A stretch of DNA of 64,000 nucleotides, taken from contig JARYMB010000004.1 in assembly GCA_029907345.1 (NCBI GenBank), positions 1 to 64,000 on the forward strand, in the 5' to 3' direction. Numbering within the stretch: position 1 is the first letter of the stretch; every line of letters starts with the position of its first letter. The notes below the pieces were generated by a model. The model made no database searches. It was given only the letters and a program-made list of their open reading frames with translations, and was not told where the DNA came from. Both the position numbers and the translations under genes were made by a program. The DNA comes from Methanolinea sp. Its GTDB lineage: Archaea > Halobacteriota > Methanomicrobia > Methanomicrobiales > Methanospirillaceae. Of this stretch, positions 38,883-49,696 are shown in pieces.

Positions 38883-39221
38883 TTACGAGAGGAGGTCGAG
38901 TGCTTCCCTGCCGGTCATCCCCTCGCGGACTCCGAGTCCCTGCGCACTGCTGTTCGCTTCCTTAACAATTCCGGCCAGCAAATCCTCGATGGTTGCAATC
39001 GACGGGCCGGTGGACGGCCTGACACGGGCAGCAGGGTAGCCGAACTTCTCCAGGGCAGCAACATCGACAGCCCCGCACCCGACCATCCCCTTCCTTGCCA
39101 CGACCCCGACGAGGTTCACCGGCCCGAGGGGGACGACGAACCCCTCACCGGCCGAGTTCCGGAGAAAAACACGTTCTGTCTGCATGTTCAGATAAAGGAG
39201 GGGCAGGGCCAAAAATGTCAT
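38883..39221 (-). CDS. DUF1805 (YunC-like) protein
   Basis: 112 aa; VVPLGPVNLVGVVARKGMVGCGAVDVAALEKFGYPAARVRPSTGPSIATIEDLLAGIVKEAN; start may be an internal Met. Confidence 0.85.
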   Translation of the reverse strand: MTFLALPLLYLNMQTERVFLRNSAGEGFVVPLGPVNLVGVVARKGMVGCGAVDVAALEKFGYPAARVRPSTGPSIATIEDLLAGIVKEANSSAQGLGVREGMTGREALDLLS

Positions 39222-39268
39222 GGAAGCGGGTTTTATATAGTGAGTCCTCCCAGTCTGTCAGATGACGC

Positions 39269-40402
39269 ATGTCAACGGATAGCATGGCCCTTTCAGCGAC
39301 ACTCTCCGGCAAGGAGCTCTTTACACTCCTCGACGACGTGCTCGCAGGGCACCGTCTCACCGTCGGGGAGGCGGCAGGCCTCTTCAGGGTGAAGGGGAGG
39401 GATATCTGGCGCGTCGCGGAGGCTGCTGACGAACAAAGGGCCCGTATCGTGGGTGACACGGTCACATACGTCCGGAACCAGAATATCAATGTCACGAACC
39501 TCTGTATCAATTCCTGCGGATTCTGCGGTTTCTCCCGGAAACCCGGGGACCCCGATGCCTACCACCATTCTGCTGACATCGTGCGGAAAAAGGCTGCAGA
39601 GGCACTTGCACGGAAGGTGACCGAGATATGCACCGTATCAGGCCTGCATCCCGACTTCGACGCAGAGTCCTACCTCCGAATCCTTTCAAGTATCCGCGAG
39701 GGGGCTCCCGGTGTTCACATCCATGCAAGCAACCCTATGGAAGTTGCGTACGGGGCGAAGAAGAGTGGTATTTCCACGCGCGAGATGCTGTCCCGGATGA
39801 AAGACGCGGGGCTCGGGTCGCTCTGCGGGACGGCTGCCGAGATCCTTTCCGATGACGTGCGGAAGGTCATCTGCCCGGGAAAGATCTCGAGTGCGGAATG
39901 GGAGAGGATCATCAGGGAAGCACACGCCCTCGGCATACGGACTACGGCCACGATCATGTACGGGCACTGCGAGACCGCGGAAGACCGGGCCCGCCACCTC
40001 GGTATCCTGCGCAGAATCCAGGACGATACGGCGGGGTTCACCGAGTTCGTCCCGCTCAGTTTCATCCATTACCAGACTCCCCTCTACCGGAAAGGTATCG
40101 CACGGGCAGGGGCGACGGGGAGGGAAGACCTCCTCATGGTTGCCGTCTCCCGCCTCTTCCTTGATAATATCCCCCACATCCAGGTATCCTGGGTCAAGCT
40201 CGGGCTCAAGATGGCCCAGATGGGACTCCTTGCAGGCGGGGATGACCTTGGGGGCACCATGTTCGAGGAGAGCATCTCCAAGGGTGCAGGGGCGACCGGC
40301 ACCGATTACCTCGACCCGGCAGAGATGAAACGGATCGTCGAGGACGCCGGACGCATCTTACGCCAGCGAACGACGCTTTACAGGATCCTGCCCGGTACAT
40401 GA
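39269..40402 (+). CDS. cofH: CofH-type radical SAM enzyme, paralog 2
   Basis: 377 aa; VTYVRNQNINVTNLCINSCGFCGFSRKPGDPDAY...TVSGLHPDF...GLGSLCGTAAEILSDDVRKVICPGK. Confidence 0.92.
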   Translation: MSTDSMALSATLSGKELFTLLDDVLAGHRLTVGEAAGLFRVKGRDIWRVAEAADEQRARIVGDTVTYVRNQNINVTNLCINSCGFCGFSRKPGDPDAYHHSADIVRKKAAEALARKVTEICTVSGLHPDFDAESYLRILSSIREGAPGVHIHASNPMEVAYGAKKSGISTREMLSRMKDAGLGSLCGTAAEILSDDVRKVICPGKISSAEWERIIREAHALGIRTTATIMYGHCETAEDRARHLGILRRIQDDTAGFTEFVPLSFIHYQTPLYRKGIARAGATGREDLLMVAVSRLFLDNIPHIQVSWVKLGLKMAQMGLLAGGDDLGGTMFEESISKGAGATGTDYLDPAEMKRIVEDAGRILRQRTTLYRILPGT

Positions 40403-40444
40403 GACGGGAAAGATTCTCCGGTAAAAAAGGAGGAAAGGAAAAAA

Positions 40445-40460
40445 GGCAGGAACCCCTGCC
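40445..40460. terminator. Putative bidirectional terminator hairpin between convergent genes
   Basis: GGCAGG-AACC-CCTGCC flanked by aaaaaa / aggagaaaaa, between the cofH stop (40402) and the convergent flavoprotein stop (40482). Confidence 0.4.
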
Positions 40461-40481
40461 AGGAGAAAAAGAGGATGATAA

Positions 40482-41033
40482 TCAATCGGAGGGCTTGAGA
40501 AGCTGGACGATCTTGTCCCCGAGTTCCTGTGCACGTTTCAGGCCGCGTTTGTCCTTCTCGATGTCCCCTTCGAGGTAGCCCTTGCCCCTGACCCACCCAA
40601 GATACGCGAACTCGTGCGAGTTCAGGAATCCTTCGAGCGTCTCGATGGTCCGGGCACCCCCCTTGTTGGCACAGACCGCGACGGCAACCGCTTTCCTCCC
40701 CGCAAGTTGTCTCCTGTGGTACAGGGAATAACTCCTGTCGATGAAGTTCTTGAGGTGACCGCAGACATCGTAGTAGTACGTGGGTGACCCGATGACGAGA
40801 ACCTCGCATTCGAGGACCTTCTCCATGACGGCGCTCCAGTCATCGTTCCTGATGACGCACCAGTCGTTCTCCTTGCATTTCTCGCAGCCCAAACAGGGTT
40901 TTATCTCTTTTCCTGCCAGCGAGATGAACTCGGTCTTAATACCGGCACTCTCGCAGCGCTCGAGAACTGCCCTGACCAGGCGGGACGTGTTCCCGTTCTT
41001 CCGCATGCTTCCGGAGATTCCCAGCACACTCAT
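40482..41033 (-). CDS. NADPH-dependent FMN reductase/iron-sulfur flavoprotein family
   Basis: 183 aa; VLGISGSMRKNGNTSRLVRAV...CLGCEKCKENDWCVIRNDDWSAVMEKVLECEVLVIGSPTYYYDVCGHLKNFIDR. Confidence 0.93.
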   Translation of the reverse strand: MSVLGISGSMRKNGNTSRLVRAVLERCESAGIKTEFISLAGKEIKPCLGCEKCKENDWCVIRNDDWSAVMEKVLECEVLVIGSPTYYYDVCGHLKNFIDRSYSLYHRRQLAGRKAVAVAVCANKGGARTIETLEGFLNSHEFAYLGWVRGKGYLEGDIEKDKRGLKRAQELGDKIVQLLKPSD

Positions 41034-41048
41034 GGAGTAACACTCACC

Positions 41049-41486
41049 TTAGGGGTTTTTGATAGTTTTGCTATGGACAGAAAGCGAGAGAATTGCAGCG
41101 GCTTCTTCTATCTGCGCGGCAGGATGGGTTGAATAGAAAAAGAGGTGCGAGAGGCACCTGCAATCGCTGCAGCCGAAGCGGGGGACGGGAATGCCTGATA
41201 AGAGAGATGCCAGGCGGCATTCGGCACGGTTTCCGTCCGGGAAACAATACACGGTCTCCAGGGAAAACGACGGGCTGCAGAGGAGGTAGTCGATGTGCCA
41301 GCGTGGCCGCGATCCGGGGCTCTTCCAGAGCCGGATGTGGCGGGTGACCCGTGAAAGTCCCCCCGGTCCCAGTGCCGACCCGACGTACACGTAATATCCG
41401 CAGGGAAACTCGAGCTCCCCGAGTGCCCCCACGCGCACCCTGCACGATTCGCAAGAAAGGACGAGGCAGTAAGTGCCCTTAATCAT
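41049..41486 (-). CDS. GIY-YIG nuclease family protein (DUF123)
   Basis: 145 aa; GTYCLVLSCESCRVRVGALGELEFPCGYYVYVGSALGPGGLSRVTRHIRLWKSPGSRPRWHIDYLL. Confidence 0.92.
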   Translation of the reverse strand: MIKGTYCLVLSCESCRVRVGALGELEFPCGYYVYVGSALGPGGLSRVTRHIRLWKSPGSRPRWHIDYLLCSPSFSLETVYCFPDGNRAECRLASLLSGIPVPRFGCSDCRCLSHLFFYSTHPAAQIEEAAAILSLSVHSKTIKNP

Positions 41487-42081
41487 AGGTCATGCGGAGG
41501 AGTTCCCGTGCGGCGTGGATATGCCGGATCCCGCCCCGCTCCACGGGTGAGCCGTGCCCCGGGTAGAGACCCTCGATGGAGAGTTCCGCGAGCCGCTCGA
41601 GGGACTGTTGGAGGGCGGTTCGGCTCCCGCCCGGGAAATCGAACCTCCCGAAACCGCCGTCTGAAAAGACGGTATCTCCCGAGATGAGGGCACGATCCGC
41701 CTCGTGCAGGAGGCAGATGCTTCCCGGCGTGTGACCCGGCGTGTGGATGACAAGGAGGTCCCCGATGCGGTCCCCGTCGGCGAGGATCCTGTCCGGCGGG
41801 CGCATCGGGGCACGTGCACCGAAATGAAGCGAAAGGGATTCTGCATCGCTCGAGAGACCGGGAGCGTCCTTTCCGTGGATGCTGACACGGGCGTTGCACA
41901 TCCGGGCGATCTCGTTGAGGTGGGCGACATGGTCGAAATGGCAATGGGTAAGGACGATCTCTTTGATCGTGTCCCTGTATCTCTCCAGGGCAGTAGGAAG
42001 AACCCCTGCATCCACAAGGACGTTACCGACGATGTAGGAGTTGCCGAAGAAGCCGCTGCCTGGAATCCACCGGACCGGCAT
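41479..42081 (-). CDS. Metallo-beta-lactamase fold hydrolase
   Basis: THCHFDHVAHLNEIA...VIHTPGHTPGSICLLHEADRALISGDTVFSDGGFGRFDFPGG...LYPGHGSPV; start chosen at the ATG ending at 42081. Confidence 0.93.
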   Translation of the reverse strand: MPVRWIPGSGFFGNSYIVGNVLVDAGVLPTALERYRDTIKEIVLTHCHFDHVAHLNEIARMCNARVSIHGKDAPGLSSDAESLSLHFGARAPMRPPDRILADGDRIGDLLVIHTPGHTPGSICLLHEADRALISGDTVFSDGGFGRFDFPGGSRTALQQSLERLAELSIEGLYPGHGSPVERGGIRHIHAARELLRMTYD

Positions 42082-42108
42082 GGTAGAATAATTAGGTTCT
42101 CCCACCCA

Positions 42109-43389
42109 ATGTCTGTTATGCCCAGCCTCATCCATGAATGCCTCTCCGGTCTGCCAGAACTGGTGGAGGATGTGGCAAGAAAGGAGGGGATCAGCCCGAG
42201 GGCTGCCGCCCGGTCCGTTGTAAGGGGAAGGCTGGTGATCCCTGCAAACCCCAACAGGAACCACCGCACCTGCGGTATCGGCGAAGGGTGCCGTGTCAAG
42301 GTCAACGTCAACGTGGGGACGTCGGGGCCCCTCTGCGACGTCGCGCTCGAGGAGGCAAAGGCACGTGCCGCCCTCGAGAACGGTGCGGACACCCTGATGG
42401 ACCTTTCCACGGGCGGGGATCTCCGGGCGATCCGCAGGATGCTCCTCTCGCTCGATGTCCCGGTCGGCACGGTCCCTGTCTACGAGGCTGTCCGCCGCGC
42501 GGGCAGTGCGGCCGACGTCGATGCCGACCTCCTCTTCTCTGTGATCAGGGAACACTGCCGGGACGGCGTCGATTTCCTCACCCTCCACTGCGGGGTCAAC
42601 CGGGACGTCCTTTCCAGCCTTCGGTCCGATCCCCGGATCATGCCCGTCGTGTCGAGGGGCGGCGCGTTCCACGTGGCCATGATGGTCCAGCGGGACGAGG
42701 AAAACCCGCTCTACGAAGAGTTTGACTACCTCCTCGAGATCCTCTCGGAGTACGGGGTCGTGGCAAGCCTCGGGGACGGTATGCGCCCCGGATGCCTCCA
42801 GGACGCCGAGAGGCATGCAAAGACAGTCGAGTACCTGACTCTCGGGAAGCTGGCCGGCCGGGCCCTCGAGGCCGGCGTCCAGAGGATGATCGAGGGCCCG
42901 GGCCACGTGCCCCTCCCGCAGGTCCCCTGCAACGTCCAGGCGATCAAGGAGCTCTCCAACGATGCACCTCTCTACCTGCTCGGGCCCATTGTCACCGACC
43001 TTGCCCCGGGGTACGACCACGTCGTTTCTGCAATCGGGGGAGCAGTCGCCGCGATGCACGGGGCAGACTTCCTCTGCATGGTCTCTCCCAGCGAACACCT
43101 CGCTTTGCCGAACGTTGATGACATCGTAGAAGGGACGAGGGTTGCCCGTATTGCAGCCCATATCGGGGACATCTCCCGCCACCGGGAGGGATACAAGGCT
43201 GCCCGGGAGCTCCAGATGGCAGAGGCACGCCAGAATCTTGACTGGAAATCCATGTTCTCCCTTGCCCTGTTTGGCGACCATGCCCGCAGGATCCACGAGC
43301 GTGACGGGGAGTCCGAGACATGCTCGATGTGCGGAGATCTCTGCGCCGTCAGACTCGTCCGGGAGATATTCAGGAGAAAAGGAGAGTAA
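42109..43389 (+). CDS. thiC: Phosphomethylpyrimidine synthase
   Basis: ANPNRNHRTCGIGEGCRVKVNVNVGTS...MDLSTGGDL...GPGHVPLPQVPCNV...C-terminal CSMCGDLCAVR. Likely start ATG 42109. Confidence 0.96.
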   Translation: MSVMPSLIHECLSGLPELVEDVARKEGISPRAAARSVVRGRLVIPANPNRNHRTCGIGEGCRVKVNVNVGTSGPLCDVALEEAKARAALENGADTLMDLSTGGDLRAIRRMLLSLDVPVGTVPVYEAVRRAGSAADVDADLLFSVIREHCRDGVDFLTLHCGVNRDVLSSLRSDPRIMPVVSRGGAFHVAMMVQRDEENPLYEEFDYLLEILSEYGVVASLGDGMRPGCLQDAERHAKTVEYLTLGKLAGRALEAGVQRMIEGPGHVPLPQVPCNVQAIKELSNDAPLYLLGPIVTDLAPGYDHVVSAIGGAVAAMHGADFLCMVSPSEHLALPNVDDIVEGTRVARIAAHIGDISRHREGYKAARELQMAEARQNLDWKSMFSLALFGDHARRIHERDGESETCSMCGDLCAVRLVREIFRRKGE

Positions 43390-43583
43390 ACCGCGGAGCA
43401 CCCCGCCTCTCTTTCCTTCCCTGCCGCAGAAAGGATAGATTCATTTTTCACAATCCGGGTCATCAGGGGGAAAAATGCACCCGTGACGTTGAAATCCGGA
43501 TGGATGTAGTCCGGAAGGGAGATGTGGGTGTTTATGGCAGGATCTGCCATTCATGAAGACCCATGCCGGCAATAAGCCGGAGG

Positions 43584-43997
43584 TCATTCCTTCAGGAGAG
43601 AGAGGATACGGATAGCGAGGAGAGCAGCGTTCTCGCCGTTGTCCACGCCTACGCACGCAACCGGGACACCCTTGGGCATCTGGACAATGGAAAGAAGTGC
43701 ATCGAGCCCGCCCATCAGTTTCCCGCTCACGGGGACCCCGATGACAGGGCGCGTTGTCCGGGAGGCCACGACTCCCGGGAGCGCTGCCGAGAGTCCTGCG
43801 ACTGCAATGAAAACCTTGCATTGACATTCGCGGATGTACGTATCGAGGACTTCCGGTTCCCTGTGGGCCGAGATTACCCGGGCCTCCCAGGAAACACCGT
43901 GTTCGTTCAGGACATCCGCGACTTTCTGGACGACGGATGCATCCGAGGCTGATCCGCTGAGAATCGACACGTCAACCATGGCATTCGCCATCCACAC
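43584..43997 (-). CDS. purE: 5-(carboxyamino)imidazole ribonucleotide mutase-like
   Basis: 137 aa; [46 protein letters not shown]...[51 protein letters not shown]. Confidence 0.95.
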   Translation of the reverse strand: MWMANAMVDVSILSGSASDASVVQKVADVLNEHGVSWEARVISAHREPEVLDTYIRECQCKVFIAVAGLSAALPGVVASRTTRPVIGVPVSGKLMGGLDALLSIVQMPKGVPVACVGVDNGENAALLAIRILSLLKE

Positions 43998-44037
43998 TTA
44001 TATGCCGCGGTTGTGAAAATACTATGGGCTGGTTTTT

Positions 44038-45626
<1,589 letters not shown>

Positions 45627-45687
45627 CATGCCACGTACGGGATATGGTTATCATTCTGCAGAGTGGAGATAGTTAGGGGAGGAGAGA

Positions 45688-46095
45688 ATGGGAATCCGCC
45701 TGGGTTTTGTGGTCTCGGAGTTCAACCGGGATATCACCTACATGATGGAAGTGGAGGCACGCGAACACGCTGCTTTTCTCGGAGCTGAAGTGACAGAGTG
45801 CCGGTACGTTCCCGGGGCGTATGACATGCCCCTTGCAGTCAAGAGGATGCTCAAAGAGGGGAAGGTGGATGCCGTGGTCACCATCGGGTGCGTGATCGAG
45901 GGTGCAACGCAACACGACGAGATCGTTGTCCAGCACGCGGCACGAAAGATCATCGACCTTTCCCTCGAGTTCGAAAAGCCCGTGACCCTCGGGATATCCG
46001 GTCCCGGAATGACGCGGCTCGAGGCGACCGAGCGCATCGATTATGCCAGGAGAGCAGTCGAATCTGCAGTCAAGATGGTCCAGAGATTGCAATGA
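45688..46095 (+). CDS. ribH: 6,7-dimethyl-8-ribityllumazine synthase
   Basis: 135 aa; IRLGFVVSEFNRDITYMMEVEAREHAAFLGAEVTECRYVPGAYDMPLAVKRML...IGCVIEGATQHDEIVVQHAARKI. Confidence 0.96.
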   Translation: MGIRLGFVVSEFNRDITYMMEVEAREHAAFLGAEVTECRYVPGAYDMPLAVKRMLKEGKVDAVVTIGCVIEGATQHDEIVVQHAARKIIDLSLEFEKPVTLGISGPGMTRLEATERIDYARRAVESAVKMVQRLQ

Positions 46096-47225
46096 GGGAG
46101 CTCTCCCGCAAGCTTGCAGGTATTCCTGCCTCGGCCACGCTCGAGATCTCGAATCTTGCCCGGCAGATGGAGAAGCGGGGTATCCCGGTCATCTCGCTCT
46201 CCATCGGTGAGCCTGACTTTGATACCCCGCAGCACATAAAGGACGCCTGCATCAGGGCCCTTGAGGCGGGTGAAACCCACTATGCCCCGAGCAACGGAAT
46301 CCCGGAACTCCTCGACGCGATATCGTCCAAGATTTCCCGTGAGAACGGTTTTTCCTGCACTCCCGAACAGGTCATCGTCACCTGTGGCGCAAAGGATGCC
46401 ATCTACGACGCGATGGAGGCCGTGCTCAACCCCGGCGAGGAAGTGATCATCCTTGACCCTGCCTGGGTCTCGTACGAACCCTGCGTCATGATTGCCGGGG
46501 GAAGGCCTGTCCATCACCCCCTCAATACGCGGACGTTCCAGATTGATGACAGCATCCTCGAGAGGGTGACACCCCGGACCAAAATGGTGGTCATCAACTC
46601 GCCGTCCAATCCCTCGGGAGCGGTCCTCAACATGGAGTCCCTGCGGACCATTGCAGACATGTGCACGGATTTCGACATCATCGCTCTCTCGGACGAGATC
46701 TACGAGAAGCTGATCTACGGCAGGAAGCACGTCTCCCTCGCCTCGCTGGGCGACATGGCCGAGAGGACAATCACCATCAATGGTTTTTCCAAGGCGTATG
46801 CAATGACCGGGTGGAGACTCGGATACGCCGTTGCTCCCCTGCCGATCATCCGCCAGATGTCCAAGGTCCAGCAGCACTCCGTCAGCCACCCGACGACCTT
46901 TGCCATGTACGGGGGTATTGCTGCCCTCTCCTGCGACCAGTCCTGCGTCGAGGTCATGAGAACCGAGTTTCAGAGGAGGAGGGACTTCCTGGTCCAGGAG
47001 CTCCTCCTGATGGGGTACACGGTGGCTCCCGCCGACGGTGCGTTCTACGCCTACCTGAAAGTCGAGGGTGATGACATGGAAGTGGCACGGCGGTGGCTGG
47101 AAGACTGCCACGTTGCCGTGACTCCCGGGTCGGCATTCCATACCCCGGGATGGGAACGCATCTCCTATGCAACCTCGATGGAGAACCTCAAAGAAGCAGT
47201 CCGCCGGATACGCCGGGCGACCTGA
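46092..47225 (+). CDS. Class I/II PLP-dependent aminotransferase
   Basis: Frame of ORF 45888..47225, start ATG 46092 (ATGA overlap with ribH): MRELSRKLAGIPASATLEISNLARQMEKRGIPVISLSIGEPDFDTPQHI...INSPSNPSGAVL...INGFSKAYAMTGWRLGYAVAP. Confidence 0.95.
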   Translation: MRELSRKLAGIPASATLEISNLARQMEKRGIPVISLSIGEPDFDTPQHIKDACIRALEAGETHYAPSNGIPELLDAISSKISRENGFSCTPEQVIVTCGAKDAIYDAMEAVLNPGEEVIILDPAWVSYEPCVMIAGGRPVHHPLNTRTFQIDDSILERVTPRTKMVVINSPSNPSGAVLNMESLRTIADMCTDFDIIALSDEIYEKLIYGRKHVSLASLGDMAERTITINGFSKAYAMTGWRLGYAVAPLPIIRQMSKVQQHSVSHPTTFAMYGGIAALSCDQSCVEVMRTEFQRRRDFLVQELLLMGYTVAPADGAFYAYLKVEGDDMEVARRWLEDCHVAVTPGSAFHTPGWERISYATSMENLKEAVRRIRRAT

Positions 47226-47430
47226 TCAGCCTTATAAAAGGTTTAAAGGATCGTTTATCATACTCTCTCTTTTTTCCGGTGAAGGTGACCCACCCGCATC
47301 GATTCCGAAAAACCGCCGCCCCGGGTTCCTGCCAGGGGTAACAAGTTCTTTTTTCATTCCTGGTGCGCCTGCGATTTTTGGGGAAGAAGGATACGGTGCC
47401 TTTATCGACGGACCGTGCGCAAGTACCCCC

Positions 47431-47811
47431 ATGTTTCTGCGGCATGTTGCCGGGTGCAGGAGAGAGCGTGCGGGGGACGGATCGCTCCTCTGCGAAATCG
47501 TCCATCCGCACCGGGAAAGGGATACGATCCCGTTCCGGCCAAGCATCGCCCATGCCATCGTCCCTCCGGGAGAATCGACTCTCCCCCACAGGCTCCGGCA
47601 GTCGACAGAGGTTTATTGCATCGTCGCCGGTAAGGGCAGGATGCATATCGATGGCGAGAGCAGTGAAGTCGGAGAGGGCTGCGCGGTCCTGATCCCGCGG
47701 GGGGCTGTCCAGTGGGTGGAGAATACGGGAAATGTCCCCCTCGCGTTCTACGCAATCGTCGATCCGGCCTGGAGAAGGGAAGACGAGGAGGTCTTTTCCC
47801 CGGAATCCTGA
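47431..47811 (+). CDS. Cupin-domain protein (start uncertain)
   Basis: SIAHAIVPPGESTLPHRLRQSTEVYCIVAGKGRMHIDGESSEVGEGCAVLIPRGAVQWVENTGNVPLAFYAIVDPAW; the ORF is open back to 47167. Confidence 0.85.
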   Translation: MFLRHVAGCRRERAGDGSLLCEIVHPHRERDTIPFRPSIAHAIVPPGESTLPHRLRQSTEVYCIVAGKGRMHIDGESSEVGEGCAVLIPRGAVQWVENTGNVPLAFYAIVDPAWRREDEEVFSPES

Positions 47812-47858
47812 TGGGATTTGGGCATGGATGAAGGATCACGAAAACGGGGTATTGGGAA

Positions 47859-48287
47859 ATGCGCACGAGAGTCCTCTTTGTCTGTTCGCGCAACGCGGGA
47901 CGCTCCCAGATGGCAGAGGGGATAGCCAGAACACTTCTCCCCCACTGCGAGATCTTCAGCGCAGGCGAACGACCTTCTGTTATCAGCCCGGTTGCAATCA
48001 GCGTCATGGCGGAACGGGGTATCGATATCTCTTCCCAGTACTCGAAAGGGACAGGGGATCTTCCGCCCGGAGATTTCGACGTGCTCGTCATCCTGGGCCT
48101 CTGGGAGAACCCCGATCGCCTGCCCCGGGCGCGCAGGGTGATCCGGGAGATCCTGCCCGATCCCCGCGACCTTTCAGGCAGCACGGGAGGGGTAAAAGAG
48201 GGTTTCAGGATGTTGCGGGACCTCCTCTGGGAGAAGATCAGGGCGTGGGAGGAGGAGGGGGTCTTCCGCGTGGAGGGGAAAGGTTAG
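47859..48287 (+). CDS. Low-molecular-weight phosphatase/arsenate reductase-like
   Basis: 142 aa; RVLFVCSRNAGRSQMAEGIARTLLPHCEIFSAGERPSVISPVAISVMAERGIDIS. Confidence 0.88.
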   Translation: MRTRVLFVCSRNAGRSQMAEGIARTLLPHCEIFSAGERPSVISPVAISVMAERGIDISSQYSKGTGDLPPGDFDVLVILGLWENPDRLPRARRVIREILPDPRDLSGSTGGVKEGFRMLRDLLWEKIRAWEEEGVFRVEGKG

Positions 48288-48314
48288 TTCAGTTGCCGAC
48301 CCTTTCTGTCCTGT

Positions 48315-48635
48315 ATGGAACAGAATCCGATGGAGCTTTTTCTCCGGGAAGCGCCGGAGGTTGCACATGCATTCGACAACCTGGTCGAAGCCATCCGAAA
48401 GGGTGACTGGACGGACGCAAAGACCAAGCAGCTCCTCAATATCGCCATCCAGACCGCTCAAAGGAATCCCCGCGGGGTCTTTTTCCACGCCGGCATGGCC
48501 CGGGACGCGGGCGCACGCCGCGAGGAAGTCGTCGGCGCGGTGGTGATGAACCTCCATCTCTCCGGACTCGGCCCCGTCCTTGACTGCCTGCCTGCAGCGG
48601 TGCAGGGGTATGAACGGGAGAGTGGCGGGATTTGA
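48315..48635 (+). CDS. AhpD-like/carboxymuconolactone decarboxylase-fold protein
   Basis: 106 aa; AHAFDNLVEAIRKGDWTDAKTKQLLNIAIQTAQRNPRGVFFHAGMARDAGARREEVVGAVVMNLHLSGLGPVLDCLPAA. Confidence 0.8.
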   Translation: MEQNPMELFLREAPEVAHAFDNLVEAIRKGDWTDAKTKQLLNIAIQTAQRNPRGVFFHAGMARDAGARREEVVGAVVMNLHLSGLGPVLDCLPAAVQGYERESGGI

Positions 48636-49503
48636 CAGGAATGAATGCGACCGGCCGGAAAAGGAGTTGGCGGAAACAGGAGGGAGAAAAGTGAGTGACA
48701 GGTGGGATCACACCCTCGTTATCCTCTGCGTGTTCTGTGTCGCTGTCGCCGGTATAGCGGGGATATGGCTTGCATTTCCGGCTGGTGAAAGGGCAGACCG
48801 GGACGTTCTCTTCCAGGTCTCCACCATCGGGGCGCTCATGGAGGGGAACTACAGGGGGCTTTTTCCGTTCGGGGAGATCAGGAAACGCGGGGACTTGGGA
48901 ATCGGGACCTTCGATAGCCTTGACGGGGAAATGATCGCCGTCAATGGGGAGTATTTCCAGGTCACCGCTGACGGGTCCGTCCTGCCCGTTTCGGACAGGG
49001 CATTGACGCCATTTGCAACGGTCACTTTCTTTGAACCTGACATCTCGTTCTTCCTTGCCCGGGCGGACAATTTTTCTGATTTTTCCCGCCGGGTGGAGAG
49101 ATCCCTGCCATCAAAAGACCAGATCTATGCGATCAGGATCCCGGGGAAATTCCCGTATGTACGCGCCCGGAGCGTGCCACGGCAGGAGGAACCCTATCCG
49201 CGGCTCGTGGATGCGGTCAGGAACCAGTCGGTATTTGTATTTGAAGGAACCCGCGGGACGATAGCGGGGTTCTGGTTCCCTGCAGCATTCGATGGATTGA
49301 ACGTACCCGGCTTTCACCTGCACTATATCACCGATGACAGGAAGGCGGGAGGGCATGTCCTTGACTTCTCCCTCGAAAATGCAACCGTAGAAATCGACGT
49401 CACGCCACGCTTCCTCGTGGCACTCACCCCGGTTGGGGGGAATGCCGCCGGCCTCCCTGGTCCGAACAGCACGGAACTGGCAAGCGTGGAACAGGGTGGC
49501 TGA
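48610..49503 (+). CDS. Alpha-acetolactate decarboxylase-like protein with N-terminal membrane anchor (start uncertain, 48580/48610)
   Basis: LVILCVFCVAVAGIAGIWLAF anchor, then LFQVSTIGALMEGNYRGLFPFGEIRKRGDLGIGTFDSLDGEMIAVNGEYFQVTADGSVLPV...VPGFHLHYITDDRKAGGHVLDF; BudA motifs including HxH...H. Confidence 0.92.
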   Translation: MNGRVAGFDRNECDRPEKELAETGGRKVSDRWDHTLVILCVFCVAVAGIAGIWLAFPAGERADRDVLFQVSTIGALMEGNYRGLFPFGEIRKRGDLGIGTFDSLDGEMIAVNGEYFQVTADGSVLPVSDRALTPFATVTFFEPDISFFLARADNFSDFSRRVERSLPSKDQIYAIRIPGKFPYVRARSVPRQEEPYPRLVDAVRNQSVFVFEGTRGTIAGFWFPAAFDGLNVPGFHLHYITDDRKAGGHVLDFSLENATVEIDVTPRFLVALTPVGGNAAGLPGPNSTELASVEQGG

Positions 49504-49696
49504 TATTTCCCTGTTTTTCCTTTTTTATCCGTATTCCACGCGATGATCGAAAGATATTTTGTGCTTTGGAAGAAACGACCCAAAGGAGACATATCCGGGC
49601 AGTGGCACCGGCAGGAAGGCAGAAGGGGTTTTATCAACCCGGAAAACGGGATGGCAGGGATAATCTCCTGCGGCCCGGACATGGTGGTGCGGAGTC

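Noticed and set aside
40430-40480. Hairpin at 40445-40460 as an interesting regulatory RNA
   Set aside because: Best explained as an ordinary terminator-like hairpin between convergent genes.
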